DNA of 42,032 nucleotides from Chitinophagales bacterium (GTDB taxonomy: Bacteria; Bacteroidota; Bacteroidia; Chitinophagales; Saprospiraceae): contig JAFLBO010000042.1 in NCBI GenBank assembly GCA_017303475.1, forward strand, positions 1 to 42,032. Reading direction: 5' to 3'. Each line of letters opens with the position of its first letter. The first letter of the stretch is position 1. Position numbers and translations under genes: made by a program. Positions 15,763 to 24,548 of the stretch are shown here, piece after piece. The notes beneath the pieces are model-generated. The model did not search any database and had not been told where the DNA came from. It saw nothing but the letters and a program-made list of their open reading frames with translations.

Positions 15763-18417
15763 TTACAGGTAGCTCTTGGTAGCTTCCAGGGCCTCTTTCA
15801 ACCCGCTGGCATCCGTACCACCAGCCGTAGCGAAGCCTGGCTGGCCGCCGCCGCCGCCTTTGAGGAGTTTCTGAGCAAGTTCCCGCACGATGGTTCCGGC
15901 GTTCAGGCCTTTTTCTTTCACCAGCGCATCGCTGATTTTGATGGTCAAAGATGGTTTGCCATCTGCAGAAACGGAGCCGAATGCGATGAAGGCGTTGCCT
16001 TTTTCACGTTCCAGCTCTACGGCCAGGTTTTTCACGGCATTGGCATCAGACAGTGGCAACAGCTCCGCGAGGAAATTCACGCCGTTCAGCTCAGTGAATT
16101 TAGCCCTTAACCCGTCGCGCATGCCATTGGCTTGTTCCTGAATAAGACGCTCGATGGTTTTCTGCAGTTGCTTATTTTCCTCCTGCAGCGCCACAATGCC
16201 TTTGGTAAGGTCTTTAGCTTTCAAGACGTTTTTGATAGAAGCCATTTCCTGCTCCAGACCGGCCACGTATTGTTCGGCTCCTTTAGCCGTTACTGCTTCA
16301 ATACGGCGCACGCCCGCAGCAATAGCTGTTTCAGCCGTAATCTTGAAATAACCAATCTGACCCGTATTTTGCACGTGGCAGCCACCACACAATTCGCGGG
16401 AATAGCCTGGATCGAAAGTGATCATGCGCACTTTTTCTCCATATTTTTCGCCAAACAGCATCATGGCGCCGGCCTTTTGGGCTTCTTCAATGGCAATGCT
16501 GCGCTTTTCGTCGAGGGCAATGTTTTCGCGGATTTTCTGGTTCACAATCCGCTCAATTTCAGCCAGTTCTTCCTCTGTTACTTTCTGGAAATGCTGAAAG
16601 TCGAAGCGCAGGGTGTCTTCATTCAGGAAGGAACCTTTTTGCTGCACATGCGTACCCAGCACGGAACGCAGGGCAGCGTGCAGTAGGTGTGTGGCAGAGT
16701 GATTGGCCTCTGTGAGACGACGTTTGGTTTCATCTACCTCGCAACGCACGGTTTCGTCGCTGATCTGCTCCGGCAAACGATCTATGATATGATACACCAG
16801 GGTATTTTCCTTTTTGGTGTCCATTACCCGGATGCGCTCCTGACCGGTGCTTTCCGATCCAAAGATCATCCAGCCGGTATCGCCTACCTGACCACCGCCT
16901 TCCGGATAGAAAGGAGTGCGGTTGAGCACCAGTTGGATCTGCTGCTGGTCTTTTACCTGCACCAGGCGGTATTTGAGTACTTTGCTGCTGCGGGTTTCCA
17001 GTTGGTCGTAACCCACAAATTCCACATCGGCTTCATCACGCAGCACCATCCAGTCGCCCACCTGTTTGGCGGCGTCTTTACGAGAGCGGTCTTTTTGTTC
17101 CTGCAGGGCCGCTTTGAAGCCGTCTTCATCTACCTGCCAGTTTTTCTCCTTAGCCAGCAATGCAGTGAGGTCGTACGGGAACCCAAAGGTGTCGTACAGC
17201 TCAAATGCCTGTGCTCCGCCGATGGTTTGGCCAGTCACGTCCAGGTTGTCGAAGCGTTTCAGACCAGATTCCAGGGTGCGCAGGAAGCCTTTTTCTTCTT
17301 CCAGGATCACTTTGGAAACAAAATCAATCTGAGCTTTCAACTCCGGGAAAACATCGCTGAATTCCTCGGCCAGAATGGGCGCCATGCGGTACATCACCGG
17401 TTCTTTCAGGTCGAGGAAAGAATAATAATAACGTACAGCGCGTCGCAAAATGCGGCGAATCACATAGCCGGCGCCGGTGTTGCTGGGCATCTCACCGTCG
17501 GCAATAGCAAAGGATACAGCGCGCAGGTGATCCGATACCACACGCATGGCAATATCAGTTTTGAGCGACGCGCTGCTGCTGCCAGGGTATTGATCCTGGT
17601 ATTTGTGTCCGGAAAGTCCGCCCAGGAAATCAAAAAGTGGTTTCCACAGGTCGGTGCCATAGTTGGAGCCCACGCGCTGCACAGCTCTGCACAAGCGTTC
17701 GAAGCCCATGCCGGTATCTACACTTTTGGCAGGCAGTTCTTCCAGCGATTTGTCGGCCTTGCGGTTGAACTGCATAAATACGTTGTTCCAGATCTCGATC
17801 ACGTTGGGATCATCCGCGTTCACCAAGGTTCTGCCATCTACGCGGGCGCGTTCTTCATCAGACCGAAGATCCACATGGATCTCGGAGCAAGGGCCACAGG
17901 GGCCCTGGTCGCCCATTTCCCAGAAGTTTTCCTTTTTACCAAACTTCATGATGCGATCTTCCGGCAGCATGGTTTTCCATACATCGTATGCTTCCTGGTC
18001 AAAAGGCACACCTTCTTCTTCGTTGCCGCCAAAAACACTCACATACAGGCGGTCTTTGGGCAATTTATACACCTCAGTGAGCAATTCCCAGCTCCATTCC
18101 AGGGCTTCTTTTTTGAAATAATCGCCAAACGACCAGTTTCCCAGCATTTCAAACATGGTATGGTGGTAGCCATCCATGCCTACATCTTCCAGGTCGTTGT
18201 GCTTGCCGCTCACGCGCAGGCATTTCTGCGTATCCGCCACCCGCTTGGACGGAGGCGTTTGGTTGCCCAGGAAAAAATCCTTCAGCGGCGCCATCCCGGA
18301 GTTGATGAACATCAGGGTTGGGTCGCTTTTGGCCACCATGGGAGCCGATGGAATGATTTTGTGGCCTTTGGATGCAAAAAAATCTAAAAATTGACGGCGT
18401 ATCTCGCGGGAAGTCAT
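15763..18417 (-). CDS. alaS: Alanyl-tRNA synthetase
   Basis: 884 residues, full length. The class II catalytic domain begins REIRRQFLDFFASKGH and holds motif 1 (PTLMFINSGMAPLKD), motif 2 (YHHTMFEMLGNWSFGDYFKKE) and GDQGPCGPCSEIH. The editing domain carries the zinc-site residues HSATH (about residue 575) and CGGCH (about 678). The C-Ala domain ends with the glycine-rich KGGGGGQPGFATAGG. It charges tRNA-Ala and clears Ser/Gly mischarges. It has a consensus promoter at 18609-18639 and a leader of about 185 nt with several hairpins and repeats. The opposite strand carries long open frames that are shadows. Confidence 0.98.
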   Translation of the reverse strand: MTSREIRRQFLDFFASKGHKIIPSAPMVAKSDPTLMFINSGMAPLKDFFLGNQTPPSKRVADTQKCLRVSGKHNDLEDVGMDGYHHTMFEMLGNWSFGDYFKKEALEWSWELLTEVYKLPKDRLYVSVFGGNEEEGVPFDQEAYDVWKTMLPEDRIMKFGKKENFWEMGDQGPCGPCSEIHVDLRSDEERARVDGRTLVNADDPNVIEIWNNVFMQFNRKADKSLEELPAKSVDTGMGFERLCRAVQRVGSNYGTDLWKPLFDFLGGLSGHKYQDQYPGSSSASLKTDIAMRVVSDHLRAVSFAIADGEMPSNTGAGYVIRRILRRAVRYYYSFLDLKEPVMYRMAPILAEEFSDVFPELKAQIDFVSKVILEEEKGFLRTLESGLKRFDNLDVTGQTIGGAQAFELYDTFGFPYDLTALLAKEKNWQVDEDGFKAALQEQKDRSRKDAAKQVGDWMVLRDEADVEFVGYDQLETRSSKVLKYRLVQVKDQQQIQLVLNRTPFYPEGGGQVGDTGWMIFGSESTGQERIRVMDTKKENTLVYHIIDRLPEQISDETVRCEVDETKRRLTEANHSATHLLHAALRSVLGTHVQQKGSFLNEDTLRFDFQHFQKVTEEELAEIERIVNQKIRENIALDEKRSIAIEEAQKAGAMMLFGEKYGEKVRMITFDPGYSRELCGGCHVQNTGQIGYFKITAETAIAAGVRRIEAVTAKGAEQYVAGLEQEMASIKNVLKAKDLTKGIVALQEENKQLQKTIERLIQEQANGMRDGLRAKFTELNGVNFLAELLPLSDANAVKNLAVELEREKGNAFIAFGSVSADGKPSLTIKISDALVKEKGLNAGTIVRELAQKLLKGGGGGQPGFATAGGTDASGLKEALEATKSYL

Positions 18418-18602
18418 GCAGGTGCTGTTTGTTTGATGTATCCCGGAATGGTATTCCGGGAAGAGTTTGAAGGGTTTGATGAGTTTGAGGGCTAACGTTT
18501 ACGAAACTTCAAAAGTTTCGTAAACGTTAGCCCCAGCCCCAGCGGGGCGGTCATATTGGTAGCGGGGCGGTCATATTGGTAGCCACATTTGTGGCCGATT
18601 TT
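18418..18602 (-). promoter_or_regulatory. Structured alaS leader
   Basis: In transcript order: two identical 20-bp repeats (18561-18580 and 18541-18560, plus-strand unit AGCGGGGCGGTCATATTGGT), a GCCCC/GGGGC hairpin (18536-18548), a perfect 21-bp hairpin with 3-nt loop (18489-18509/18513-18533), TTCAAACYC-type short repeats (18461-18488), and a perfect 8-bp hairpin with 3-nt loop (18442-18449/18453-18460). The ATG at 18417 follows. No T-run after a hairpin, so no classic attenuator is obvious. Confidence 0.65.
18489..18533. repeat. Perfect 21-bp inverted repeat, 3-nt loop
   Basis: 18489-18509 pairs perfectly with 18513-18533 around a CAA triloop, the same loop as in the 42-bp palindrome at 14821-14907. 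Confidence 0.85.
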
Positions 18603-18608
18603 GCGCCG

Positions 18609-18639
18609 CAAAAATAGCACGATTAGTGCGATGTTCAAA
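18609..18639 (-). promoter_or_regulatory. Bacteroidota-type promoter of alaS
   Basis: On the minus strand TTTG (18636-18639), a 19-nt spacer, TATTTTTG (18609-18616): a full match to the -33/-7 consensus, facing alaS. Confidence 0.78.
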
Positions 18640-18809
18640 GGATCAGCAATTACAGACGATTTATCGCTAAAAGCTTTTCTATAAGCCCACAGAAATTCTA
18701 CCTTCGCCTTTGCCCTTTCTTATCCGGTTATCCGGTTCCCACCACAGCTTATTGTTGTTCGTGTCGCAGTTCTGCGAAACGAAGTTTCGTTTCTAATTTC
18801 TAACATAAC
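18640..18809. other. Upstream region of the fusion gene
   Basis: No gene seen. A weak rightward -7-like sequence TACCTTCG lies near 18700 without a clear -33 element. A small hairpin CGAAAC-GAA-GTTTCG (about 18775-18790) lies just before the ATG at 18810. Confidence 0.35.
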
Positions 18810-21800
18810 ATGAAGACCCGTACGCTTTTTCTGCTCCTCATTGCTGTTTTACTGGGTATCTGGTACATGGCCTCCCGTTCTAACAATGATGCAACGGCTC
18901 AAACACGCCCCAACGATCCCTGGGTGTTCCGGTCTGTGATGGACAAACAACCCCGTATGATCACATTCGCCCTGAATGATCAACTGTGGGCCTCATACTC
19001 CACCGATTCCTGCTCGCTGTACAAAATCTGGTCGGGTAGCACCGATTTCTCCGGCGCCGTGTACAACATGCGCCACGGTCCGCAGCCAATGAGCGTGGGC
19101 ATGGCCTGGTTTGAAAATGCACACCGCCAGCCCTGGACGGTCACTGTGGGTGGAAAATCCGAAAATCCACGCACCGATTACAAAGGCCACCGGTATACCA
19201 AAGACGGCCACGCGGAATTGATGTACGACCTGGTGCTATCCGATGGCCAGCGTATCCGGATCAACGAACGCCCGGAATACATTGAACGCGATCGTCAGCA
19301 CGGGTTTGAGCGTGTGTACACGGTGGAAAATGCTCCTGCGGGCGCCACCGTAAGCCTGAAAACCAACGTAGCATCCATTGCGGCCGAATCCAATATCGAA
19401 ACCAACGGCGTCTGGAAAACTACTGAATCCAAACCAGTGGATGCCGGCGATAACCTCAAAGCGCTGGAATTGACTGGCGAACTAACCCTGAATCACGACG
19501 GAAATACCCATTTCCGTACTATGTTCGTCAATAAACCACTGATTGCCAATCCATTTGAAGCGGAGCGACTGGCACAGGAATCCGGCGAATCTGAAGGCGC
19601 CGTGATTAGTCCCGGCGAAAAGCTGATGGCCAAAAGCGACTGCCGCACCTGCCACAATTCTCTGGTTCAGACTGTGGGCCCGGGCTACAAACAAATTGCC
19701 GAGCGGTATAAAAACACCCCGGAAAACCTGGAAGTCCTGGCACTTAAAGTCATGAAAGGCGGCTCAGGCGTTTGGGGTGCTGCGGCCATGAGCGCGCACC
19801 CCGATCTGCAACCCGAAGACGCCAAGGCCATGGTAAGCTATGTGCTCTCCTTAGATGAAGGTGAAGACGATGGCGAAGGCGGCGGGGCAGCCAAAAGCCT
19901 GGCTGAAATTCCGGAAAACCAGTGGCTCAAAGCAGACAACAGCATTGGCGACCGCGACTTGTCGCCCGGATTGCTGGTGAAACTCTGGCCTTCTTCCAAA
20001 AGCCTGAAGTTATTGGCGGATGCCGATTTTACAGCCAAACCTGCTGTTGTAGCCAATGCCGTAAAAGTGGAAGCAAGCGGTCGCGATTTCGGAGATTATA
20101 AGGATAATTTTTACCTGCAGGCTACAGGCTATCTGTTTTTGGAAAAAGACGATAATGTGGTTTTCCAGCTGGGAAGCGACGATGGCAGTAAACTTTGGAT
20201 AGACGGCCAACAAATCATTGACAACGACGGCGCCCACGGGATGTCGCCCAAGGAAGCAGAAATAGCCCTACGTGCGGGGTATCACCCCATCAGACTGGAT
20301 TATTTCCAGGGCGGTGGCGGCCGGGGTATTGTGTTGAAATGGGCGCGTTTTGGCGGCGGACCCGGGTTTAAGGTGATTTCTGAAGGCTCTTTTTACCATA
20401 AGAAGTCGGAAAACGTGGATGGCATGACCACTTTAACAGAGGTGAACAATGCCATCCCGGGCGATGGCGCTCCCTTGCAGGAAGTGCACCCGGCGTACGA
20501 CCTCACGCAGGCGCGCCCGGAGGAGTTTTTGCCCAAAGTGGCGGGTATGGATTTCCTGCCCGACGGTCGGTTGGTGGTGTCTACCTGGGATGCCATGGGC
20601 GCTGTGTACGTGTTGGATCATGTGGAAAGCGGCGATCCGAAAAAAATCACTGTTAAGCGTATAGCACAGGGGCTGGCAGAGCCGTTGGGTCTGAAAGTGG
20701 TGGATGGTCAGATTTTTGTGTTGCAAAAACAGGAACTCACCAAGCTGGTGGATACCAATGGCGACGACGTGATTGACGAATACCAGTGCTTTGCCAAAGG
20801 CTGGAAAGCATCGGCCAATTTCCACGAGTTTGCCTTTGGTTTGGTGTACAAGGAAGGCTATTTCTACGCTGCACTGGCCATAGCCATCAATCCTGGTGGC
20901 GCCAGCACGCGTCCGCAAGGCCCAGACAGGGGTAAAGTGGTGAAAATCAGCGCCAAAGACGGCAGTATAGAGTTTGTAGCCCGCGGCCTGCGCACCCCCG
21001 ACGGGGTAGGGATTGGTCCTGACGGCGAGGTCTTTATTGCCGATAATCAGGGCGACTGGCTGCCATCCTCCAAGATATTGCACGTAAAACCGGGCGCTTT
21101 CTACAATTCCTATGCGGTAGACAGCGCGGTGGTGGCCAGCCTGCCCATCCAGCAGCCGGTGGTTTGGTTGCCGCAGGACGATATTGGCAACTCACCTACG
21201 CAGCCTGCCGTGATCAACGACGGGCCGTATAAAAACCAGTTGTTGCACGGCGACGTGTGTTACGGTGGTTTGCAGCGCGTGTTTATGGAAAAGGTAAACG
21301 GCGATTATCAGGGCTGTGTTTTCCGTTTTTCCCAGGGTTTTGAAGGCGCCACACACCGCCTGGCCTGGGGCCCTGATGGCGCGCTGTATGTGGGGCAAAT
21401 TGGCAACCCGGGCAACTGGGGCCAGCAGGGCAAACTATGGTATGGTCTGCAACGCATGAAGTACAATGGCAATTCCGTGTTTGAAATGCTGGCTATCCGA
21501 GCCAAATCCAACGGCATGGAAATAGAATTCACGGAGCCGCTGCCAGAGGGCGCCGGCTGGGATCCGGCTTCGTATCAGGTGAAACAATGGTGGTACAAAC
21601 CTACCGTGGAATATGGCGGCCCTAAAATGGATGAAGAAGTGTTGAAGGTGAACTCCGCTACCGTATCTCAGGATCGCAAAAAGGTATTCCTGGATATTCA
21701 GGGCTTGAAACCGCAGCATGTGGTGTATTTCAAGTTGAACAATCTGCCGCTCTCTGAGCTGGGACATGAAATCTGGACCACCGAGGCCTGGTACACGCTC

Positions 21801-22547
21801 AATGCTATTCCACAGAACGAGGCGGGCATTGTTTCGGCGCCTCCCGGCATGGCGCCAACGCCTGACAATACGCTCTCTGAAAAAGAAAAACGCGAGGGCT
21901 GGCAATTGCTGTTTGATGGGCAGTCGCTGAACGGCTGGCACAATTACGGCAAAACCACGGTGGGCAAATCCTGGATCATTGCCGATAATTCCATTCACCT
22001 TGATGCCAAACCAGATCCCAAAGGCGGCTGGCAGGCAGCAGATGGCGGAGATATTGTGAGTGCTGAAGAGTACGGTGATTTTGAGCTGACGCTGGATTGG
22101 AAAATTGCTCCGTGCGGTAATTCAGGCATCATTTACCACATTGTGGAAGACCCTGCCAAGTATGGCTACGTGTGGATGACCGGTCCGGAAATGCAGGTGT
22201 TGGACAATGCCTGTCACCCGGACTCCAAATTCCCCAAGCACAAGGCGGGTGATTTGTACGATTTGGTGGAGTGTAAATATGTAACGGTGAAGCCCGGTGG
22301 CGAGTGGAACCACGCGCGCTTAGTGTGCAAAAACGGCAAGGTGGAGCACTGGCTCAACAACCGCAAAGTGGTGGAGCTGCAAATGTTTGAAAACGGCAAG
22401 CCCACCAAAAAATGGCTGGAGTTGATTGCCGGCAGCAAGTTCCCGAAGCTCAGCGCTGATTTTGGCTTGTCAACCAAAGGCAAAATTGCGCTTCAGGACC
22501 ACGGCGATCCGGTTTGGTATAAGAATATCAAGGTGCGGAAGCTGTAG
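18810..22547 (+). CDS. Cytochrome c / PA14 / PQQ-type propeller / DUF1080 fusion protein
   Basis: 1245 residues, exported (MKTRTLFLLLIAVLLGIWYMAS). Domains in order: an N-terminal beta-rich region (about 35-265); a small class I cytochrome c with heme motif C278-R-T-C281-H282 and probable axial Met in AAAMSAHP; a PA14 domain (about 384-530, core LGSDDGSKLWIDG); a six-bladed glucose/sorbosone-dehydrogenase-like propeller (about 555-920, with AGMDFLPDGRLVVSTW, GVGIGPDGEVFIADNQG and LAWGPDGALYVGQIG); and a C-terminal DUF1080/3-keto-disaccharide hydrolase-like domain (about 1028-1245, starting WQLLFDGQSLNGWHNY). This suggests periplasmic or surface oxidation or cleavage of a carbohydrate with electrons passed to the fused heme. 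Similar domain mixes are known in Bacteroidota and Planctomycetes. A strong terminator follows. Confidence 0.88.
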   Translation: MKTRTLFLLLIAVLLGIWYMASRSNNDATAQTRPNDPWVFRSVMDKQPRMITFALNDQLWASYSTDSCSLYKIWSGSTDFSGAVYNMRHGPQPMSVGMAWFENAHRQPWTVTVGGKSENPRTDYKGHRYTKDGHAELMYDLVLSDGQRIRINERPEYIERDRQHGFERVYTVENAPAGATVSLKTNVASIAAESNIETNGVWKTTESKPVDAGDNLKALELTGELTLNHDGNTHFRTMFVNKPLIANPFEAERLAQESGESEGAVISPGEKLMAKSDCRTCHNSLVQTVGPGYKQIAERYKNTPENLEVLALKVMKGGSGVWGAAAMSAHPDLQPEDAKAMVSYVLSLDEGEDDGEGGGAAKSLAEIPENQWLKADNSIGDRDLSPGLLVKLWPSSKSLKLLADADFTAKPAVVANAVKVEASGRDFGDYKDNFYLQATGYLFLEKDDNVVFQLGSDDGSKLWIDGQQIIDNDGAHGMSPKEAEIALRAGYHPIRLDYFQGGGGRGIVLKWARFGGGPGFKVISEGSFYHKKSENVDGMTTLTEVNNAIPGDGAPLQEVHPAYDLTQARPEEFLPKVAGMDFLPDGRLVVSTWDAMGAVYVLDHVESGDPKKITVKRIAQGLAEPLGLKVVDGQIFVLQKQELTKLVDTNGDDVIDEYQCFAKGWKASANFHEFAFGLVYKEGYFYAALAIAINPGGASTRPQGPDRGKVVKISAKDGSIEFVARGLRTPDGVGIGPDGEVFIADNQGDWLPSSKILHVKPGAFYNSYAVDSAVVASLPIQQPVVWLPQDDIGNSPTQPAVINDGPYKNQLLHGDVCYGGLQRVFMEKVNGDYQGCVFRFSQGFEGATHRLAWGPDGALYVGQIGNPGNWGQQGKLWYGLQRMKYNGNSVFEMLAIRAKSNGMEIEFTEPLPEGAGWDPASYQVKQWWYKPTVEYGGPKMDEEVLKVNSATVSQDRKKVFLDIQGLKPQHVVYFKLNNLPLSELGHEIWTTEAWYTLNAIPQNEAGIVSAPPGMAPTPDNTLSEKEKREGWQLLFDGQSLNGWHNYGKTTVGKSWIIADNSIHLDAKPDPKGGWQAADGGDIVSAEEYGDFELTLDWKIAPCGNSGIIYHIVEDPAKYGYVWMTGPEMQVLDNACHPDSKFPKHKAGDLYDLVECKYVTVKPGGEWNHARLVCKNGKVEHWLNNRKVVELQMFENGKPTKKWLELIAGSKFPKLSADFGLSTKGKIALQDHGDPVWYKNIKVRKL

Positions 22548-22551
22548 TAGG

Positions 22552-22585
22552 AAGGCGCTAAGGTGGGTGCACAAAGGCGCTAAGG
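22552..22585. repeat. Direct repeat AAGGCGCTAAGG x2
   Basis: Two identical 12-nt units (22552-22563 and 22574-22585) just before the terminator hairpin. Confidence 0.6.
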
Positions 22586-22589
22586 CGCG

Positions 22590-22627
22590 AAGGAGGTATT
22601 CGACGAGGTCGAATGCCTCCTTTTTTG
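22590..22627 (+). terminator. Rho-independent terminator of the fusion gene
   Basis: AAGGAGGTATTCGAC (22590-22604) pairs with GTCGAATGCCTCCTT (22608-22622) with one wobble and a GAG loop, followed by TTTTTTG. Strong rightward terminator. Confidence 0.9.
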
Positions 22628-22692
22628 TTGGGGTTTGGGGAGGCATTTGTATTGCCTGCCTTTTCCAGGCAACAGTGGCGCCCCAGCAAACA

Positions 22693-23430
22693 CTATTTTA
22701 TCATTCGAATGATTGCCAGGTCATCGGTGGGTTTCATCCCGTAACGGTGTTCCAGTTTCTTGAGTTTGAGGTGCAACATATCTTCGTTATCAGTTCCTGT
22801 CAGGTCTGATACCAGGTAGTCCAAGGCATTCACGGCATCTGAATTTTCCATGGGAATGAGTTGTTCAAACATAAAAATCCCGTCAGTAGCGATGCAAATG
22901 TCTTGTATGTTGTCAAAAAGAATTTTCTGTTTCTGATCATCATACCAGCTGTCAAAATCTTCGGCAAGATGGAAGCCTACATAATCCGGCTTATTGTCGT
23001 GATCAAAACAGGTGATTTCTCCATTGATATGCACAAGTCCGTCACCTATAGCCAACACGATACCCGTATTCGTTTTCTGATCAGTAAGAAGAATGATTAG
23101 TGTGGTTAATAATTCATCTCTTTCTAGTAGTAGCTGATTTTTGGTTGTGATGAGTTCCCTAAAAAGGTCCTTGAGTATTGATTTTAAATAATCATCCTGG
23201 CTATTGGGTTGATTTTCAGGGTGGTATAGTTCTCTATATCCTTTTTCAAGGCATATTTTTCTCAGTAATTTCCCCACTAAAGTGGAGGCAAAATAACTGT
23301 CGGTACCCATGGTACAGCCATCCATTACGGCGCACAATATTTTATCTGATCCAATTTCTCCGATAAACAGGTAGTCTTCGTTGTGATTTAAGTGGTAATC
23401 TCCGATTTGTAAGGCTGAGTATATTTTCAT
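22693..23430 (-). CDS. PP2C-family serine/threonine phosphatase
   Basis: 245 residues from ATG 23430; the frame is open 19 codons further but a consensus promoter lies just upstream (23445-23476), which fixes the start. PP2C/PPM metal-binding motifs are seen in order: N17-E18-D19, MD37G38, G-D130-G (IGDGLVHI), ATD183G and TD236D237LAIIRM. These bind Mn/Mg and dephosphorylate phospho-Ser/Thr. No kinase partner is in view. Slightly short for the family but complete. It is convergent with the fusion gene and separated by that gene's terminator. Confidence 0.85.
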   Translation of the reverse strand: MKIYSALQIGDYHLNHNEDYLFIGEIGSDKILCAVMDGCTMGTDSYFASTLVGKLLRKICLEKGYRELYHPENQPNSQDDYLKSILKDLFRELITTKNQLLLERDELLTTLIILLTDQKTNTGIVLAIGDGLVHINGEITCFDHDNKPDYVGFHLAEDFDSWYDDQKQKILFDNIQDICIATDGIFMFEQLIPMENSDAVNALDYLVSDLTGTDNEDMLHLKLKKLEHRYGMKPTDDLAIIRMIK

Positions 23431-23444
23431 GGTAAAACTGCGCT

Positions 23445-23476
23445 CAAAGATAAAGCCCCAAAATCGCAGAGGCAAA
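23445..23476 (-). promoter_or_regulatory. Bacteroidota-type promoter of the PP2C gene
   Basis: Minus strand TTTG (CAAA at 23473-23476), 20-nt spacer, TATCTTTG (23445-23452), only 14 nt before the ATG: a full consensus match with a very short leader. Confidence 0.75.
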
Positions 23477-23603
23477 CTTCTGCGCACTTGATCTTACCTC
23501 CCTCTCATGCTATCAGCACAGGTTGCCGGTCACATTCCTTTACCCATTTTTCTGCTTCATAAATGGGTGGGGTATAAGCTGTTCTGTGTTTTCTGTTGCG
23601 AAC

Positions 23604-23765
23604 TTAATTGGTAAGGATTTCAATGGTATGTTCATTGCAAATGGCAACTTGCTTTGTTCGTTTGTTAAATACTATTGTTGGCAAGTTGTTGAGGTGATGA
23701 ATGATAGAAGACACTTGCTTGCCAGATGCAATTTCTTTCAATTCATCTATGATTTGGCCGGACTT
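23604..23765 (-). pseudogene. Open-frame remnant without a start codon
   Basis: A 53-codon frame between a TAA at about 23766 and a stop at 23604-23606 reads as ordinary protein (IIDELKEIASGKQ, LNNLPTIVFNKRTKQ, ICNEHTIEILTN) but has no ATG or GTG. It overlaps the end of the small gene at 23747-23959 in another frame. It looks like the C-terminus of a lost gene joined to the 3' end of the next one. Family unknown. Confidence 0.4.
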
Positions 23766-23959
23766 TTATAGATGACGGAATAGACTCCGTCTTCAGAACT
23801 AATGGCGCTGTCAAATGAAAAAGCAAAATGATAACTCCCGATTTCTTTGATTTGTCCATCGGGAAAATATTGCCTGCCTGAATCAGCCCAATCAATTAAA
23901 TAGTTGTCCACCCAGGATATGGTGGGGGAATTGCTTGTATGAATTGTTTGTCTTTTCAT
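23747..23959 (-). CDS. Short hypothetical protein, probably truncated
   Basis: 70 residues. Its ATG overlaps the stop of the upstream gene (ATGA, 23956-23959), so it is probably translationally coupled. Aromatic and Asp-rich (WVDNYLIDWADSGRQYFPDGQ). The frame runs straight into the coding remnant at 23604-23765, which suggests its normal C-terminus has been replaced. Small coupled pairs of this kind are common among immunity-type genes, but I cannot assign a family. Confidence 0.5.
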   Translation of the reverse strand: MKRQTIHTSNSPTISWVDNYLIDWADSGRQYFPDGQIKEIGSYHFAFSFDSAISSEDGVYSVIYKSPAKS

Positions 23960-24513
23960 GGTTTTTTGAAAAATTTCTCCTTTAACTCATGGTATTCTCT
24001 GGTCTTTTCATACTCGTATTCTTTGTCATATATTTTATCCATGCCAAAAAACAGCTTGTCTTCATGCCAATAGTATAACCCCCAGTTAAGCGTCTCATCA
24101 AAAATGATGGAATCTCCTCCACCAAAAAGTCCTTCCCAATATTTGATCACCATTTTCCAGGTGAGCATCACCGCTTGTCCGCTGTGTATCTGATTATCCG
24201 CAAATACAAATTTGTCAAACGGAATGGGTTTGTTGTACAGCCACTTTTTTATTTCATTTTCGCAGTCTTCAGTTACTTCAAACGATTGAATGGTTTTGAA
24301 GTATCTTTCATTAAATGGCTCCCATGCCGGCCATTTAATCATTTTTGCGCTGCCTAAGTAGTTTTTCAGAAAAGTGGTTGCCTCCTCGTTTAGAAAGAAG
24401 ATTTGGTCTTTATGTTCTTCCTGAATGGCATTTGCATCTTCAGGAGATCCCAAAAAACTCCAGGTCTTTGGGAATTCTGTTGCGTAGGTTTTTATGTTGT
24501 CGAAATGTAGCAT
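23956..24513 (-). CDS. Hypothetical protein, possibly DUF2947-like
   Basis: 185 residues, soluble, rich in aromatic residues (KTWSFLGSPED, KMIKWPAWEPF, IPFDKFVFADN, LTWKMVIKYWEGLF, LNWGLYYWHED). The W..F..P opening and the IPFDKFVF/TWKMVIKYWEG pattern remind me of DUF2947/immunity-like proteins, but this is weak. It overlaps the next small gene by 4 nt. AT-rich relative to the genes around alaS. Confidence 0.6.
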   Translation of the reverse strand: MLHFDNIKTYATEFPKTWSFLGSPEDANAIQEEHKDQIFFLNEEATTFLKNYLGSAKMIKWPAWEPFNERYFKTIQSFEVTEDCENEIKKWLYNKPIPFDKFVFADNQIHSGQAVMLTWKMVIKYWEGLFGGGDSIIFDETLNWGLYYWHEDKLFFGMDKIYDKEYEYEKTREYHELKEKFFKKP

Positions 24514-24548
24514 TTATGTTGTGCTGCCTTTTACTCCTTTTTTAGAGT

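Noticed and set aside
16687..18387. A 566-codon open frame on the plus strand
   Set aside because: It is fully antisense to alaS, whose motifs are complete; its translation has no recognisable domain. The same holds for the 276-codon frame opposite tsf.
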